Notes: a model not told the origin generated them from the letters alone. Positions 7,974 to 18,449 are shown, numbered from the stretch's first letter. The stretch: DNA of 64,000 bases from Saprospiraceae bacterium (GCA_016715245.1 JADKAS010000010.1:1-64000); one strand, 5' to 3'. Made by a program: numbers and translations.

Positions 7974-8513
7974 ATGATGAAATATGTATTAATTTTTATG
8001 GTACTCGGTTTGTCTGCCAGTTCAAATATGAAAGAGATTTATAATTTTTCGACTCAAACCAACATCAAAGAATGGCGTATAGTCAACGATGATGTGATGG
8101 GTGGCATATCCAAAAGTTCCATATTATTAACCGATACCGGACATGGACAATTTTCAGGTCATGTGTCATTGGAAAACAACGGAGGTTTTGCGTCTATACA
8201 ATTAAACACAAAAATCAAACTGACTAAAGAAAAGACATTCATTGTAATAAGAATAAAAGGAGATGGTAAGCGCTATGAGTTTCGTTTGAAGGGCAGTATT
8301 TCGCAATCTGAGTCCTACGTACACCAATTTAGCACTTCAGGGGAATGGGAAAACATAAGGTTAAAAATCAGTGAATTTTACCCTCAGTTTAGGGGGCGTA
8401 AATTGAACACCCCGAATTTCAATTTTGAAAGCATCGCGCAATTGAGTTTTCTGATTGCCAACAACCAGGACGAAGACTTCAAATTATTGATTGACTGGAT
8501 AGGTTTGGAATAA
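7974..8513 (+). CDS. CIA30-family protein
   Basis: After a signal-like N-terminus (about 1-18) the 179-residue protein shows the CIA30 core: WRIVNDDVMGGIS (about 35-47), the GGFASIQL strand (about 77-84), FIVIRIKGDGKRYEFRLK and a final LIDWIGLE. CIA30 in eukaryotes is a complex I assembly factor with a galactose-binding-like beta sandwich; the bacterial members are widespread secreted or periplasmic proteins of unknown role. No respiratory complex genes are adjacent, so no such role is claimed. Confidence 0.8.
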   Translation: MMKYVLIFMVLGLSASSNMKEIYNFSTQTNIKEWRIVNDDVMGGISKSSILLTDTGHGQFSGHVSLENNGGFASIQLNTKIKLTKEKTFIVIRIKGDGKRYEFRLKGSISQSESYVHQFSTSGEWENIRLKISEFYPQFRGRKLNTPNFNFESIAQLSFLIANNQDEDFKLLIDWIGLE

Positions 8514-8680
8514 AAAAAGTTGACAGTGACTATTTTCGAAGCGCTTACAACATATTATAAATTAAGTTTATGAAAAATATCAATTCTATTAACATCATGG
8601 AAAAATTTTCATTGTTTGATAAACAATGTGTAACAGCCCCCTAAGAAATAAGATGAAGTTACAAATAATTTTTTGTAACT

Positions 8681-9013
8681 ATGCACATGCAAAAGAAAGA
8701 ATCAGGAACAAAGAAGTTTACCGACAAGGAGAAACTTCAAATTATTGACGAAGTCAAAAAGAATGGACTAAAAGTCACGTTAGCTAAGTATGACTTATTT
8801 CAAGGAACATATTATTATTGGAAGCGCAAGCTATTGATATATGGAGATGAAGGGCTTCAACACAAGAAGAGTACCCAAAACGATCAGCTAATCAAGAAAT
8901 TAGAACGGGAGAATGAGCAATTAAAAATCTTGCTTGCTGAGAAGGAGTTAGAAAGTAAGCTTAAGGACGAAGTGATAAAAAAAAAGTATCCAGAGTGGAA
9001 AAAGCATCGTTAG
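8681..9013 (+). CDS. IS3-family OrfA
   Basis: The 110-residue protein has an N-terminal helix-turn-helix (FTDKEKLQIIDEVKKNG...LAKYDLFQGTYYYWKRK, about 13-50) that would bind the terminal repeats, and a C-terminal coiled coil (about 65-100) for multimerisation. Its 3' end contains nine A followed by G (8977-8986), a classical slippery site for -1 frameshifting into the overlapping orfB to make the OrfAB transposase. Confidence 0.85.
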   Translation: MHMQKKESGTKKFTDKEKLQIIDEVKKNGLKVTLAKYDLFQGTYYYWKRKLLIYGDEGLQHKKSTQNDQLIKKLERENEQLKILLAEKELESKLKDEVIKKKYPEWKKHR

Positions 9014-10020
9014 TATCAGAGTATCGCTGTAAAGGCTTAAGATTTGATGAATGTTTAAAAATAGTCAACATCACACGCAATCAATATTACTACAATCTAA
9101 AGGGAGTAAAGCCAGGCAAACCACCAACAAAGAAGACAAATTGGCTCAACCCCAAGACAGGTGTAGAAGAAGAAGTTGACAATGCAAAGGTGGTCGAAGA
9201 AATATGTGATTTAAAGTCAGATAACGACCAAGCTGATTATTACAAACTCATTTGCGTAGCATTATGCCTTAAGGGATATTTTATAAATCACAAGAAAGTA
9301 TATCGCCTGATGCGTCAACATGATTTATTGCAAAAGAAAGTAAGCCGTCCGGGTAAAGAATTTGTCAAGCATCGTAGAGTCGCACCTACTAAGCCATTGA
9401 ATATCATAGAGATGGATATAAAGTACATCTGGATACACGAGAGCCGCAAATATGCTTTTGTATTAACCATACTCGACACCTTTACAAGATTTGTCCTGTG
9501 TTAGAGTATCGGATATTCAATGCGTACCACACAAGTAAAAGCTGCTTGGGAGTATGTCATAGCTAACTATTTTCAAGGAGTGTTAACTCCTGATGTGCAA
9601 TTGCAAGTTGAAGTACGTAATGATAATGGTAAGCAATTCTCAAGCGATGAGATAAGAGAGTTCTTTAAGGAAAATTATCTGATGCAGGTATTTACACATC
9701 CATATACACCCGAAGAAAATGGGCATATAGAAAGTTTCCACAAAACATTAGGCAAAGCCATCAAAAATGACCAGTTTGCAACACTATCCGATGCAGAAAA
9801 GAGATTAGATGCATTCTATGATAGTTACAATAATCAACGTCCCCACACAGCCACCAAAGTACCACCTTCTAAGTTCTGGGCATTGTATGAAGCTGGCAAA
9901 GTAGAAGTCATCATCTCAGAAAAAGAACGTAAATCAAACTATAGGCTAAAAGTAGCTTATCAGGAAATATCTAAATTACCCAACATTAAAAAATATGAAA
10001 ATTGGGTAATACGAGCCTAG
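8995..10020 (+). pseudogene. IS3-family OrfB integrase/transposase with an in-frame stop
   Basis: The frame encodes an HTH_21-like region (about 50-110) and an rve integrase core with the DDE residues in order: D in IIEMDIKYIW, D in VRNDNGKQF, and E in EENGHIESFHKTLG. The frame is interrupted by TAG at 9502-9504 just after LDTFTRFVLC, and resumes in the same frame at SIGYS. Without readthrough the transposase would lose its second Asp and the Glu, so this copy is probably inactive or the TAG is a base error. Confidence 0.85.
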
Positions 10021-10735
10021 AGGAAGCTCTCTCTCATATAAGGCCGTCCGAAGGACACCGCTTTTTGATCGAATGCCAAACCTCCAACTAAAATAAAATG
10101 CAATGGTAGGCCTACACATTACAATCTGAAAATTGGTACAAAATGTCACCTATTATCAGCTCTCTCATTGCAAAGATATTGTATATTTGTTTTTATTTTT
10201 TAACTAACCGTAATTTTGTCTGATTAATAGGGGGCTGTACCACAATGGACACCTCACATTATTGGAGAACTTAACGGACAATATGTAAAACTTTGTAAAT
10301 TAAAAAATGACTTTGTTTGGCACAGTCACGAGAATGAGGACGAACTTTTTATGGTTTTCAAAGGAACTCTGCTGATGGACTTTCGGGATGGAAGGACAGT
10401 TGAAGTAAAGGAAGGGGAAATTCTGATTGTTCCCAAAGGTGTGGAACACAGACCACATACAAACGGAGAAATTGTTTTTAACCTTCTGTTTGAACCAAAA
10501 ACAACTTTACATACCGGAAATGTTGAAAGTGAAATGACCATCAAGGAGTTAGACTGGATTTAGACAAAGTTTTACAACATTCTGCTAAAACAGGTTTTAT
10601 CTCAGGCTAAATGAAGTACAATCACAATAGCTACCCTGAACATGCCCCAGGCTATTTATAATACGCTCACGAGATGACTCTGTTTAAACCAACCGATAAA
10701 AAAAACATAAACTTAAAATAAAAAATACAGATACA

Positions 10736-11692
10736 ATGAATCAAAAAACAATATTAGGCCACAGCACTATACAAGTGAATAGAATTGGACTTGGCTGCAT
10801 GGGCATGTCAGAATTTTATGGTTCTTTTGACGAAGCAGAATCCATCAATACATTACATAAAGCCATCGACTTAGGCGTGAATTTTTTCGACACAGCCGAT
10901 ATGTATGGTTGGGGAGCCAATGAACGGCTTTTAGGAAAAGCATTTAAAGGTCGATGGGATGACTTGATATTAGCGACCAAATTTGCCGTGATGCGAGGAC
11001 CTAATGGTGAGTTTCTTGGTCTTAATGGCAAGCCGGAATACATAAGACAAGCATGTGAACAAAGTCTTCAAAATTTGGAAGTCGACACAATTGACTTGTA
11101 TTATATGCATCGACAAGACCCGAAAGTAGAAATTGAAGAAATTGTTGGCGCAATGAGTGACTTGGTCAAACAAGGAAAAGTCAAATACTTAGGACTTTCT
11201 GAAGTTAATGCTGAAACGCTTCGCAGAGCTCATGCAGTTCACCCTATTTCAGCCCTTCAAACGGAATATTCCTTATGGAGTCGTGAACCAGAGAAGGAGC
11301 TTTTTGATGTTTGTAAGGAACTTGGAATAACCTTTGTGGCATACAGTCCATTGGGCAGAGGATTCTTAACAGGGGCTATTAAAAGCCGGGCAGATTTAGA
11401 AACAAATGATTGGCGTCTTACGCTTCCTCGCTTTACAGACGAAGCAATAAATGAGAACTTAAAATTTGTTGATGCTATTGAGCAAATTGCACAAAGCAAA
11501 GGAGTCTCGAAAGCACAGGTTGCCCTTGCATGGGTACTGAGTCAAAACGATGAAATCATAACTATTCCAGGTACTCGAAAAATTTTTCGTCTCGAAGAGA
11601 ATTTAGGTGCATTTCAGGTGGAATTAACTAAAACAGACTTGGATATTATTCAAAAGTCTATGCCATCAGAGACAATAGGAAATCGCTATTAA
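10736..11692 (+). CDS. aldo/keto reductase
   Basis: The 318-residue protein has the AKR barrel and tetrad: D and Y in FDTADMYGWG (about 51-60), K in LATKFAV (about 81), H in YYMHRQD (about 125), and the NADPH clamp IPGTRKIFRLEENL (about 277-290). It resembles the AKR13/YghZ-type oxidoreductases that reduce aldehydes or ketones with NADPH. It stands alone downstream of the disrupted cupin gene; the substrate is unknown. Confidence 0.9.
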   Translation: MNQKTILGHSTIQVNRIGLGCMGMSEFYGSFDEAESINTLHKAIDLGVNFFDTADMYGWGANERLLGKAFKGRWDDLILATKFAVMRGPNGEFLGLNGKPEYIRQACEQSLQNLEVDTIDLYYMHRQDPKVEIEEIVGAMSDLVKQGKVKYLGLSEVNAETLRRAHAVHPISALQTEYSLWSREPEKELFDVCKELGITFVAYSPLGRGFLTGAIKSRADLETNDWRLTLPRFTDEAINENLKFVDAIEQIAQSKGVSKAQVALAWVLSQNDEIITIPGTRKIFRLEENLGAFQVELTKTDLDIIQKSMPSETIGNRY

Positions 11693-11894
11693 CGCACATT
11701 TTTTAATCAAATGACCTTACAACTTCACCGGCAGACGGAAAAGCCTGCAGGTAACATTAAGCAGAATAAACAAAAGCCGTTGATCTTAGTAAAAAGTCGG
11801 CTTCTCAAGTCAGAAGGGCTGTTGATTATTCTGTCTCGTTTAAGCTTTAATATCAACAAAAAGCAAAAACGAGACACTGATTGTTGGTAGGTGG

Positions 11895-12362
11895 ATGAGT
11901 AGTGGAAATTTTTTTTCATCAGTACAAATACAGCAAAGATTAAAAGGTGGTTCTGAACGTGATTCTTGGTTTAGTCCGGTAATAATAGGAAAATACGTTA
12001 TTAGTAAAGCCTGGAAAATAGCCATAAGAGCCGGATATTTCCAAGACAAAACAGGAATCATTATTCCGACAATTACACCAAACGCTTTTAAATCCACCAG
12101 ACTTTCATTAAATTTTGACTATGCACCAATAAAAAATATCATTTACAGACTTGAAGCACGCTGGCTAAGCAGCAGAGGTAAAATTTTTAAAACTACAGGA
12201 ATGCTGACAAACAACAATTTTATTTTAGCTACATCAATAGCATTCCGTTTTCAGAGACTATTCAAGGGGAAATACAATTCTATAAAAGAGAGGAAAGAAG
12301 AAATACTGTACATAACATTAAACAAAATAGAAAAATCACGGCTAACGGACCCCAAACAATAA
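11895..12362 (+). pseudogene. C-terminal fragment of a BBP2-type porin
   Basis: The 155-residue frame resembles the last beta strands of the OmpL-like barrel porins of Bacteroidota: WFSPVIIGKYVIS, DKTGIIIPTITPNAFKSTRLSLNFDY, IYRLEARWLSSRGKIF and the near-terminal NNNFILATSIAFRF. There is no signal peptide and the first two thirds of the barrel are missing, and extra residues follow the normal end. This is a decayed remnant. The preceding 200 bp hold no other part of it. Confidence 0.6.
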
Positions 12363-12708
12363 AGTTCAAAGCCAAATGGGCTTTTATTACGTATCGTGAT
12401 GTAATTCAAGACGAGATGTTAAGTGCATGATTACTTTGCAGGTGTAATGTCCTGCATAATCGAAAATTAGTGTCAGACTTTACATTTTATGAGCAAAGGA
12501 ATCCGGCAATCAGGAAGAATTTATTTATATCACATGTATTTATTTTTTACCTCAGAAAACCACAGATTTATGTTGAGAAATCAACACAGCTATTCATTTT
12601 TTGACGCACAAACCATAGCTGATAAGGCAGACCAAATACCGGAATTAAAATAATAAAATCCGGATTAAATCAAACATAAAGCAATAAAAATGTGTAAATC
12701 AAAAAAAC
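12363..12708. other. gene-free spacer with a weak hairpin
   Basis: A short hairpin AAAGCC/GGGCTTT followed by T residues (about 12366-12387) could terminate the porin remnant. Nothing else was recognised before the convergent response-regulator gene. Confidence 0.35.
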
Positions 12709-13365
12709 CTATTTATCAGGACTCAGCAGATTGTATTCCAATGCCGTTCTGACCATTCCGGCTGTGTTTTTGGCCCCCAATTTTGTCATTATATTTCTTC
12801 GGTGGGTCTCCACTGTTCCGAAACTGATAAAAAGGTTTTCCGCAATTTCCTGTGTTGTTTTTTCACCTACGATCATGGTGAGAATTTGAATTTCCCGATC
12901 AGAAAGTTTGGGAAACGGAGAATTGACGATTTTTGCAGAATGATTTGATTGATCGTTAAACAAAACCTGATTGGTCATTTCCTGGCTAAGGTATTTTTTA
13001 CCCAACATTACTTCCTGTATTGCCAGTATAATTTCTTCTTTAGCTGCATTTTTATGAAGATACGCATCTGCTCCGCTTTTAAACATAAGTTTAATCAAGT
13101 TATTTTCTCCGATCATAGACAGAGCAATCACTTTTATATCAGGAAAGTCGTTTTTAATTCTTTTACATGTCTCAATTCCATTTAATTCCGGCATATTGAT
13201 ATCTAAAAAAACTACATCTATATGGTGGCCCTGATTCAAAAAATCAAGCAACACCCTTCCGTTTTGAAAAGAGGCAACCATGTCCAGATTCTCATATTCC
13301 GATAATAACAATTTTATACCTTCTGCCACCAACTGGTGATCATCAGCTATACAAATTTTTATCAT
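12709..13365 (-). CDS. NarL/FixJ-type response regulator
   Basis: The 218-residue protein has a receiver domain (about 1-120) with the acidic pair DD near residues 8-9, the phosphorylation site D in VVFLDINMPE (about 54), and K in YLHKNA (about 105), then a LuxR-type helix-turn-helix (about 150-212: LSDREIQILTMIVGEKTTQEIAENLFISFGTVETHRRNI). It overlaps its cognate kinase gene by 4 bp and is its obvious partner. Target genes are unknown. Confidence 0.93.
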   Translation of the reverse strand: MIKICIADDHQLVAEGIKLLLSEYENLDMVASFQNGRVLLDFLNQGHHIDVVFLDINMPELNGIETCKRIKNDFPDIKVIALSMIGENNLIKLMFKSGADAYLHKNAAKEEIILAIQEVMLGKKYLSQEMTNQVLFNDQSNHSAKIVNSPFPKLSDREIQILTMIVGEKTTQEIAENLFISFGTVETHRRNIMTKLGAKNTAGMVRTALEYNLLSPDK

Positions 13366-15380
13366 ATTTTATCGTTTTGATTAGCCATAATCTCATTTGT
13401 AAAAGGAATTTCAATACTTACCGTGGTACCATGACCTTGAGTGGAATCATAATGAATTTTTCCACCCAGATATCTGACTCTTGATTCAACACTTTTGATT
13501 CCCATCCCGTCTTCGTTGTGTAATGTATTTATGTCAAATCCTTTCCCGTTATCTTCAACCAGAATATTTAATCCCTTTTCATGAAAAACAAGTTGTAATA
13601 ATAATTTGGTGGCATTTGCATGTTTGACTGCATTGGTGGTGATTTCCTGAATGGTCCTGTAAATCATGTTCGATGTTTGTTCACTTAATTGTACATTTTC
13701 AGCATTAAATATATCGAGATCACAAGGCAAACCTCTTGCTTCAATGCCCTCTTTCAAATCTTCCAACGCACCGGTCAGACCATTTAATTTGATGGAGTAA
13801 GGCACCATATCATGTGCAATTCTACGCACTTCAATACAAGCTTCATCAATCAATTTATTGGTTTTATTATAAAAATTGAGGTTTTCGAGTTGTTGGATTT
13901 CCTTTTGAATACTGCTGAAATGGGCTTTGATCGTAGTCAACAACCCACCTAAACCATCATGAAGATCTTTGGCAATCCTGAGACGTTCCGTTTCCTGACC
14001 TTCAATGACGGAATTTAAGGAAAGTAATTTATTACTATTTTCAAGTTCTTTTATTTTTTGCTCTCTGATTTCCTGGTCTTTTACCATCATTTGAGTTTTA
14101 AATTTTACATTTTTAAAATATATAACAGCGACTGTAAAAAAAATAAGACTCAACCGATACAGCAAAGCGACCAATGTGCGTGTTTGCAGACTTGCATTTT
14201 TTATTTCTATTTCTTGTTTGAAAAGTTGATTTTCTTTTTCTTTTGTCTGATATTTGACCTCATATTCTGCAATCTGACTTTTGAATAATTCATTGCTCAT
14301 TGAATCCTCCAATGCTATATATTTTTCAATCCACTTGTATGCCTGGTCAGGTTGATTTTTGCTTTTATAGGCTTCGTACAAAGAATAGAGAGCATTTCTG
14401 AATACAATTCCACCCCCTTTTGACCCCGGGTAATTTAATATTTTTAAATACTGATCAATTGCTTTGTCAATCTCCCCTTTTTCTTTATAAATTTGCGCCA
14501 AAGCTGTTCGTCTTGCATCCGGTGTTTGAACAGGTTTTCCTGCCTTCTCCACTCTTTTTAAACTTTCTTCCAATAGTTTTTGAGCTTCTGCTTTGTCCGT
14601 AAACAATTCCATAATACCTAAGTGGTTAATATCAAGTTCCTTATTTCCAGACTTTTTAAATGTTATGAACTCGTCAAGATATTTTTTAAAATGCTCTGTA
14701 CTACCTCTGCTTTTTGTTGCTTCCAGTAAAGTAAAAAGAACATAGCCTTTCTGCATACGGTTAGACGAATTTTTAAGAAAGGAATAGGATTTCTCTAAAT
14801 ATTCATCCGCTTTATCAAAATTTTTTAACGCTACGTACACTAAATATCTATTATAATTCGGTTTCCAGTAATTTTCAATGTCCAGATGATTGGATTCCAG
14901 GATCTTTTCACTTTCACTGATATAATAAAAAGCACTGTCTGCCATTACTACCTTTGACAAATAATACAAATTACTTAAGGAAGAATAAAAATTAAACAAA
15001 GATTTATGGTTTTTATCAACACTTATTGCCTTTTTCATTCCCGACAGGTAAACAGTTTTAGCATCGTTAATTAAACCTTTCCTGAATAAATAACTGCCCA
15101 GATTATAATATATACTCAGCACTTTATCGTCGGTTGGTATCTCACCCAGGACTTGAAGATAAGGCATCATACAAGTCAGATTTATACCACATTTGTCTGT
15201 AATTTTGTTTAAGATTATTGTATATGGCTCAGTTTCGGATGCATTTTTGATGGCATGAATTATGGAATCCTGCTGACCGGATAAAGTGCCGGACAACCCA
15301 ACAAGCCAAAGGAAAAAAAATGGTGCGGATTTAAACATAAACCGGTGAATTTTCAGTAAAATTAATACTAACCTGTACAT
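13362..15380 (-). CDS. HPK7-type sensor histidine kinase with periplasmic TPR domain
   Basis: The 672-residue protein starts with a hydrophobic export segment (about 14-36), continues with helical tetratricopeptide-like repeats (about 60-370), a membrane segment (about 398-420), a coiled coil, the HisKA_3 box ERLRIAKDLHDGLGGLL with the phospho-accepting His (about 470), and an HATPase domain (NAVKHAN, VEDNGKGFD, GMGIKSVESRV). Periplasmic-TPR kinases of this kind are common in Bacteroidota; the signal is probably a protein or peptide ligand. Translationally coupled to the downstream regulator. Confidence 0.92.
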   Translation of the reverse strand: MYRLVLILLKIHRFMFKSAPFFFLWLVGLSGTLSGQQDSIIHAIKNASETEPYTIILNKITDKCGINLTCMMPYLQVLGEIPTDDKVLSIYYNLGSYLFRKGLINDAKTVYLSGMKKAISVDKNHKSLFNFYSSLSNLYYLSKVVMADSAFYYISESEKILESNHLDIENYWKPNYNRYLVYVALKNFDKADEYLEKSYSFLKNSSNRMQKGYVLFTLLEATKSRGSTEHFKKYLDEFITFKKSGNKELDINHLGIMELFTDKAEAQKLLEESLKRVEKAGKPVQTPDARRTALAQIYKEKGEIDKAIDQYLKILNYPGSKGGGIVFRNALYSLYEAYKSKNQPDQAYKWIEKYIALEDSMSNELFKSQIAEYEVKYQTKEKENQLFKQEIEIKNASLQTRTLVALLYRLSLIFFTVAVIYFKNVKFKTQMMVKDQEIREQKIKELENSNKLLSLNSVIEGQETERLRIAKDLHDGLGGLLTTIKAHFSSIQKEIQQLENLNFYNKTNKLIDEACIEVRRIAHDMVPYSIKLNGLTGALEDLKEGIEARGLPCDLDIFNAENVQLSEQTSNMIYRTIQEITTNAVKHANATKLLLQLVFHEKGLNILVEDNGKGFDINTLHNEDGMGIKSVESRVRYLGGKIHYDSTQGHGTTVSIEIPFTNEIMANQNDKI

Positions 15381-15528
15381 CTTGTATCTCCGGATTTAAA
15401 AATCTATGAATTCATATATTTTTAATACTACATTAATTCAATGAGGTTGGTAAAAAGTATAACTATCATCTTTGTAAAGTTTACTTTTTTCGATTTTAAC
15501 ATTATTATTCTTTCAATTAAAAGAAAAA

Positions 15529-18231
15529 ATGAAAAAAAATGGAGTTTTTAGCCTAATCTTTTTAATAGTTTTTTTATTAACCAAAAATGACACATACGGG
15601 CAGGTAAATCTTTTTACCAATGCCGAGAACACCGAAGATTGGAATGATGCTTTAAACTGGAGCCTTGGTGTGGTGCCAACTTCAGCGCATGATGTAACTG
15701 TAACATCAGGTGTAACATTAAAACTTAAGACAGGTGACATTGGAGTAGCTCATTCCATTACCTTGAGTGGAGGAGACACCTTAATCGTACAGGATTCTGC
15801 ATTTTTAACCATATATGATCAAATAACCATTTTAAATTCAGGGTTTTTCAGTAACAGAGGCATGACCACTTTCTCAGCAGGAAGCAATGGTTTTCATATA
15901 TTGGAAGGAGGTTCTTTGACAAATCAGGATACCATCATCATGAACCAGCCTCAAAGGGGTTTTGATTTTGACGGGGGGACTATAACCAACAACGGATTGA
16001 TAAATATCAACAATCCTTTTCATGAAGGAATATTGATGTATCAGGCGTCCGTTAGTCCTAATCAACGAAAATTTAATAATAATATTAATGGAATCATTAA
16101 TATTACAGGCCCCAACGGATATGGTATCTATCTCGCTGATACCCTGAATAATAACGGAACTATTTTTATCCAGACGGTTTTAAGGGATATACCGACGGTG
16201 GAGGCAAATTCTATCTATATTCAGATAACCGGAAAGCTATTTAATCATGGGGAAATTACACTTCAATCTTCTGATGATGATGGGCTTAAAAATGACGGTA
16301 TTTTAAAAAATTTTAGCAATGGTTCATTTGTCATAACCGGTTTTGATAAACATGGCCTTGTCAATAATTTTTCAATGGAAAATTTTGGAGATGTATTAAT
16401 TGTTGGATCGGATTATTACCCGTTAAATGCAGGTCTGAAAAATTCCAATACGCTTCATTTAAGAAGCGGCAGTTTGCTTGAAATCAGTGGAACTAATCTG
16501 ATGGAATATGGTATCTACAATACCTACCCTTTCACCATAGATACCAATGCCAATGTGTTTATACGGCGAACGGGCAACGATGCCATTTTTGATATGGGCA
16601 GTATTACCAATCACGGCTCAATTGAAATTACAGAATTGCAGGACACTTTGTCTTACGGAATAGTCAATATTTATCCTTTCAACAATTATGGGAACATCAT
16701 CATGTCAGATATGGGCAGCGGCGTAAGAGTTGAGGCAGGGGTATTTAACAATTATGGTATCATGACCTTTACCAATTTGATTTCCAAAGCAATTTTTGCT
16801 ACTTCAGCTTTTAATAATTTTGAAAATGGTTTTATTAACGTCATTAATACAGGAGGCAACAGGATTTATAGCGGTATCATTTTTGTCGATGTCTCTAACT
16901 TTCAAAACAAGCCTTTCAACAATTATGGCAATATTAATATTGACAGTTCTCATGTCGGTATTGATGTCCGGCAAGGTATATTCCTCAATACAGGCAATAT
17001 TGTCATTGATCACTACCGGCAAGCCCTGGATCTTGGGTTTATCAACAATACACAAATTCCTTATTTTTATAATGACGGTAATTTATTCATACGGAATCAT
17101 GAGGAACCATTGACGATGTCACTTAAAGTGGATGACGGAGATACATTTACACAAAATTTCCAAAACACTGAAAATGGCAGGATAGAATTTTTAAACATTC
17201 ACAGAGGAATGGAACTGAAGTCCGGTTTGATCAATTATGGTGATATTTCATTTGAAAACGTAACGCAATGGTGTTTTTTACTCGAAAATTATTCAGAAAG
17301 TCATTCGATTACAAATCAGTTTGGTGGTGAAATTGATATTGTCAATGCCCCAATTGCTGTTCAATTCGGCTATGCCGGAAATTCAACCAACCTCAACTAT
17401 TTTGTCAACTATGGTGTATTCAAGATGAAGATGATGACAGATACAGCTATCATTGGAATCAACAGCAGTTCAACATTTGAAAACTATGGAACCATCATGG
17501 GAGACGCAATAATTGACTGTGAATTTGCCAATGTAAATTCATTTTACAGGCCGGGTCAAAATATTGGCAAACTCCATTTTTTAAATTATATTGGAACACA
17601 AAATGCAACCTTTTTTATTCAGATAAAAGGGCTTGCGGGAATGGGAAATGTTAATGGACACGATGGGATTACTTCGGATTCGCCCATTGACTTGCCTAAT
17701 ACGCTGGATGTAGCCTTACTCCCCGGATATACACCAGAAATTGGAGATGAATTTATTATTGTATCTTCAGAGGACACCATTACCAATATTTTTGATTTTA
17801 CAAATCTTCCATATATTGGCAATGGAAAATTATTTGAATTGGAATATAAAAGTTCGGAAGTTATCCTGACGGTGGTTCCTTCACCTATCTACTGGAACGG
17901 AACTTGCGACTCTATTTGGACAAATCCCTGCAATTGGGTGGGAAATTCTGTACCTGATTCTATACACACTGTCATCATTTCTGCTGATGCACAACATTGT
18001 CCTAAATTAAAGACAGGAAGTTTTTCTGTTGGGAACGGAAGTGGCACACAACGTTGTAAAAAATTAATTTTAATGTATGGAGGCTGCCTTGAAACAGATG
18101 GAATTCCTGTATCCATCAGCAATCGTATACAAAATTCCGGAATGCTCAGGTTCAGAGGAAATCAACCCGTCATTTGTGAACCGGAAGCAGAAATAATCAT
18201 TGAAGACGGCGGTGTGATAGAAGTGAAATAA
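15529..18231 (+). CDS. large secreted repeat protein (beta-helix-like)
   Basis: The 900-residue protein has a signal peptide (about 1-25, ending DTYGQ) and two copies of a W-N-..-NW-..-VP motif (about 38-52 and 790-808), which frame a long region of irregular repeats rich in NNYGNI, NNGTI and FNNFENG units typical of right-handed beta-helices. No T9SS sorting domain is seen at the end, which is unusual for a surface protein of this size here. No catalytic residues were recognised; adhesion or matrix function is a guess. Confidence 0.7.
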   Translation: MKKNGVFSLIFLIVFLLTKNDTYGQVNLFTNAENTEDWNDALNWSLGVVPTSAHDVTVTSGVTLKLKTGDIGVAHSITLSGGDTLIVQDSAFLTIYDQITILNSGFFSNRGMTTFSAGSNGFHILEGGSLTNQDTIIMNQPQRGFDFDGGTITNNGLININNPFHEGILMYQASVSPNQRKFNNNINGIINITGPNGYGIYLADTLNNNGTIFIQTVLRDIPTVEANSIYIQITGKLFNHGEITLQSSDDDGLKNDGILKNFSNGSFVITGFDKHGLVNNFSMENFGDVLIVGSDYYPLNAGLKNSNTLHLRSGSLLEISGTNLMEYGIYNTYPFTIDTNANVFIRRTGNDAIFDMGSITNHGSIEITELQDTLSYGIVNIYPFNNYGNIIMSDMGSGVRVEAGVFNNYGIMTFTNLISKAIFATSAFNNFENGFINVINTGGNRIYSGIIFVDVSNFQNKPFNNYGNINIDSSHVGIDVRQGIFLNTGNIVIDHYRQALDLGFINNTQIPYFYNDGNLFIRNHEEPLTMSLKVDDGDTFTQNFQNTENGRIEFLNIHRGMELKSGLINYGDISFENVTQWCFLLENYSESHSITNQFGGEIDIVNAPIAVQFGYAGNSTNLNYFVNYGVFKMKMMTDTAIIGINSSSTFENYGTIMGDAIIDCEFANVNSFYRPGQNIGKLHFLNYIGTQNATFFIQIKGLAGMGNVNGHDGITSDSPIDLPNTLDVALLPGYTPEIGDEFIIVSSEDTITNIFDFTNLPYIGNGKLFELEYKSSEVILTVVPSPIYWNGTCDSIWTNPCNWVGNSVPDSIHTVIISADAQHCPKLKTGSFSVGNGSGTQRCKKLILMYGGCLETDGIPVSISNRIQNSGMLRFRGNQPVICEPEAEIIIEDGGVIEVK

Positions 18232-18282
18232 TTTTTCTGACCATCGTGGTTTTCTTCACAATATAGAACTGCTGCAGACATC

Positions 18283-18449
18283 CGGGGGCGTTAGCCCTGT
18301 TTTCTTCATACCCAGCATTCGAACTGTGTAACAAAGGAGTGTTAGCATCGGTTTATTCATAATATAGGAATGTAGGAAACAACCAGGGCTTTAGCCCTGA
18401 TATCTTTGTAGAATGCCCGATAAACTGAATGCGAGGGGCGTAACCCTGA
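18283..18449. repeat. interspersed palindromic repeats (CAGGGCTTTAGCCCTG type)
   Basis: Four degenerate units lie between 18283 and 18449: CGGGGGCGTTAGCCCTG (18283-18299), a poor copy near 18345, CAGGGCTTTAGCCCTG (18384-18399, nearly a perfect palindrome) and GAGGGGCGTAACCCTG (about 18433-18448). Spacers share words such as TAGGAATGTAGGAAAC and GTAGAATGCCCGATAAACTGAATG. The 450-bp spacer holds no gene. Confidence 0.6.

Larger units (their letters stand above)
8629..10242 (+). mobile_element. IS3-family insertion sequence (1614 bp)
   Basis: The left terminal repeat begins TGTAACAGCCCCCTA and the right end is the complement of TGGTACAGCCCCCTA, with TG...CA tips as in IS3-family elements. The flanking target duplication is CAATG (8624-8628 and 10243-10247). 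It carries overlapping orfA and orfB. The perfect duplication and the intact flanking gene halves point to a recent insertion. Confidence 0.92.
8570..10563 (+). pseudogene. cupin-domain protein split by an IS3-family insertion
   Basis: The 5' part (8570-8628) encodes MKNINSINIMEKFSLFDKQ and the 3' part (10248-10563) resumes with TPHIIGELNGQYVKLCK. Deleting the element plus one copy of the CAATG target duplication restores a continuous frame of 124 residues with the junction K-Q-W-T-P. The 3' part holds a complete single cupin barrel: WHSHENEDELFMVFKG (metal-ligand H, H, E) and PKGVEHRP (H). As it stands the gene is inactive, unless the 3' part is translated alone from the ATG at 10351, which would lack the first cupin motif. 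Confidence 0.9.
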
